Shown here: in pieces, positions 5,583-6,912 of the stretch
How positions within the stretch are numbered: position 1 is the stretch's first letter
Layout of the letters: every line of letters begins with the position of its first letter
DNA from: Calditrichota bacterium
Lineage (GTDB): Bacteria; Calditrichota; Calditrichia; RBG-13-44-9; J075
NCBI GenBank assembly: GCA_003695285.1
Contig: RFIL01000367.1
Coordinates: 1 to 6,912 of the forward strand
Length of the DNA: 6,912 nt
Reading direction: 5' to 3'
Made by a program: the position numbers and the translations under genes
The notes under the pieces: model-generated
Database searches by the model: none
What the model was told of the DNA's origin: nothing
The model's input: the letters and a program-made list of their open reading frames with translations, nothing else

Positions 5583-6912
5583 TCAGTCAGTCCTTTGAGG
5601 TAAGTACCGCTTCGCTACATCCATATACAGCTTCAGTTGTTCCTTTATCCAGCGTTTCTTCCGTCTCACCTTCAATTCTCTGGCCATCATTTCAGCAACT
5701 TCCGGAGCTATTTTCATACTTAACTCAGCATTTAGCAGTAATGCTCTTGTGCGGCGGGCTAAGACATCTTCTACAGACCGGGCCATCTCCTGTCGTACTG
5801 CCCAAACCACCTCACCTTTTATATATGGTAGTTCAGGATGTAATTTTTTCCCCAGCTCGGGATGTTTTTTTATCATATCTTCAATGTAAATGCGATCCGA
5901 ACCATAGATATGGAGGTGATTATCCCGGTCAACAGCTTTCAACCAACCATGAATCCGCAAATTTCGGGTTATGGATGGTCTCTCCGGTAAACCCGCTACC
6001 AGTGCTGCCTGTTGAATGGTATCCTCCGCCATTTTTCGATATGTTGTCCATTTTCCACCAGCTATGGTTACCAATCCGGCTTTAGAGACCATCACATGAT
6101 GATCTCTGGAAATTTCCGCGGTATCTTCTCCTCCTTGAAGATTGACTAATGGTCGTAATCCTGCAAAAACACTGAGGATATCTCCATAATCCGGATCATG
6201 GGTTAAATAGCGAGCAGCATGGGTTAAAATAAAATCGATCTCTTCCTGTAACGCACAGGGCTCCAGGACCGGTTTTTCTACCGGGGTATCTGTAGTTCCA
6301 ACCACTACCCGCTCATGCCAGGGCACCGCAAATAAAACCCGCCCATCTGCGGTGTGAGGAACCATTATCGCGGCATCACTTTTTAAAAATTCTTTGGGTA
6401 AAACCAGGTGTACCCCTTGACTGGGAGTGATGATTGGCTGACAACCGGGCTCATCCATTTCTCGTATCCGGTCCGAAAACACCCCGGTGGCATTGATGAC
6501 CACTCTACCATTAAACTCAATACTTTGACCACTTTCCAAATCGATTGCTGTGACGCCGGAGATAACGTCGGCCGTTTTCTTCAATTCCACCACTCTCATG
6601 TAATTAAGAACCGTGGCACCATAGTCCTCCGCTGTTTGTGCTAAATTGATCGCCAGGCGTGCATCTTCAAATTGGCCGTCATAATAGATGACCCCTCCCC
6701 GTAATCCCTCAGGCTCAAGTGTGGGAATGCGTTTCAAGGTCTCTTCCCTGGACAGTAAACGGGAAGGTCCCAGGCCCAGCTTACCCGCTAATAAATCGTA
6801 CACTTTCAAACCTACTCCGTAAAATGGGCCATTCCACCACTCATAACTGGGCACCACAAACGCGAGATTGTGTACCAGGTGGGGAGCATTCTGCATCAAG
6901 AGCCCTCGTTCA
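5583..6912 (-). CDS. glpD: FAD-dependent glycerol-3-phosphate dehydrogenase, N-terminus outside the window
   Basis: Open on the reverse strand from the right edge to a TGA at 5583, with 443 whole codons visible. GlpD oxidises sn-glycerol 3-phosphate to dihydroxyacetone phosphate at the inner face of the membrane and passes electrons to quinone. The frame continues upstream of the first possible starts (TTG 6899, ATG 6896) with codons for ERGLL, and ERGLL-MQNAPHLV matches the internal family segment. So the gene is truncated by the window, missing roughly 85-100 residues including the GxGxxG FAD loop. Visible landmarks, counted from the TTG at 6899: VINATGVFSD near 134-143, SQGVHLVLP 160-168, AGLRPLV 246-252, GGKWTTYRKMAED 281-293, and the C-terminal DAO domain signature MARSVEDVLARRTRALLLNA at 372-391. 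The tail is rich in Lys and Arg (about 408-431). Its stop is 3 bases from that of the converging moeB-like gene. Confidence 0.95.
   Translation of the reverse strand, partial: ERGLLMQNAPHLVHNLAFVVPSYEWWNGPFYGVGLKVYDLLAGKLGLGPSRLLSREETLKRIPTLEPEGLRGGVIYYDGQFEDARLAINLAQTAEDYGATVLNYMRVVELKKTADVISGVTAIDLESGQSIEFNGRVVINATGVFSDRIREMDEPGCQPIITPSQGVHLVLPKEFLKSDAAIMVPHTADGRVLFAVPWHERVVVGTTDTPVEKPVLEPCALQEEIDFILTHAARYLTHDPDYGDILSVFAGLRPLVNLQGGEDTAEISRDHHVMVSKAGLVTIAGGKWTTYRKMAEDTIQQAALVAGLPERPSITRNLRIHGWLKAVDRDNHLHIYGSDRIYIEDMIKKHPELGKKLHPELPYIKGEVVWAVRQEMARSVEDVLARRTRALLLNAELSMKIAPEVAEMMARELKVRRKKRWIKEQLKLYMDVAKRYLPQRTD

Noticed and set aside
5741..6085. Plus-strand reading frame of 114 codons
   Set aside because: Antisense shadow of glpD, Pro/Leu-rich with no domain and no ribosome site.
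6894..6899. Start codons TTG 6899 and ATG 6896 as the true start of glpD
   Set aside because: The frame stays open to the window edge with ERGLL just upstream, matching the internal GlpD segment, and the FAD-binding N-terminus is missing; the real start is beyond 6912.

Overview
The window carries six protein-coding genes in bacterial layout; the two at the edges are cut by the window ends. Clear Shine-Dalgarno sequences stand before the complete genes, base composition is moderate, and all products are housekeeping metabolic or transport proteins. No mobile elements, rRNA, tRNA or CRISPR repeats were seen. The taxonomic source cannot be fixed. The UbiA-family enzyme resembles archaeal-type (di)geranylgeranylglyceryl phosphate synthases, which among bacteria are known in the FCB group (Bacteroidota, Calditrichota, KSB1 and relatives). 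The strong ribosome binding sites fit core Bacteroidota poorly, so a deeper FCB-type lineage is my guess, held loosely.

Layout. Positions 1-939 (minus) hold the first 313 residues of a dicarboxylate/amino acid:cation symporter whose C-terminus lies outside. A 612-base AT-rich divergent intergenic region (940-1551) follows. It contains a nested inverted-repeat structure, a 10-bp palindrome over a possible thrC start site, and two weak small-ORF candidates. Then come threonine synthase (1552-2733, plus) and, 53 bases on, a UbiA-family prenyltransferase (2787-3641, plus), probably co-transcribed. Maf nucleotide pyrophosphatase (3674-4267, minus) converges on them. It is divergent from a MoeB/ThiF-rhodanese fusion (4431-5579, plus), which in turn converges, with only 3 bases between stop codons, on glycerol-3-phosphate dehydrogenase (5583 to the right edge, minus, N-terminus missing).

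Together the genes are mostly independent housekeeping functions: amino acid or dicarboxylate uptake, threonine synthesis, isoprenoid transfer to lipid or quinone, nucleotide-pool or septation control, sulfur transfer for cofactors, and glycerol-3-phosphate oxidation. I see no clear novel defence or mobile system. The points most worth a second look are the archaeal-type UbiA, the N-terminal extension of the symporter, the structured intergenic region, and the sulfur-activating fusion that has no carrier protein beside it.
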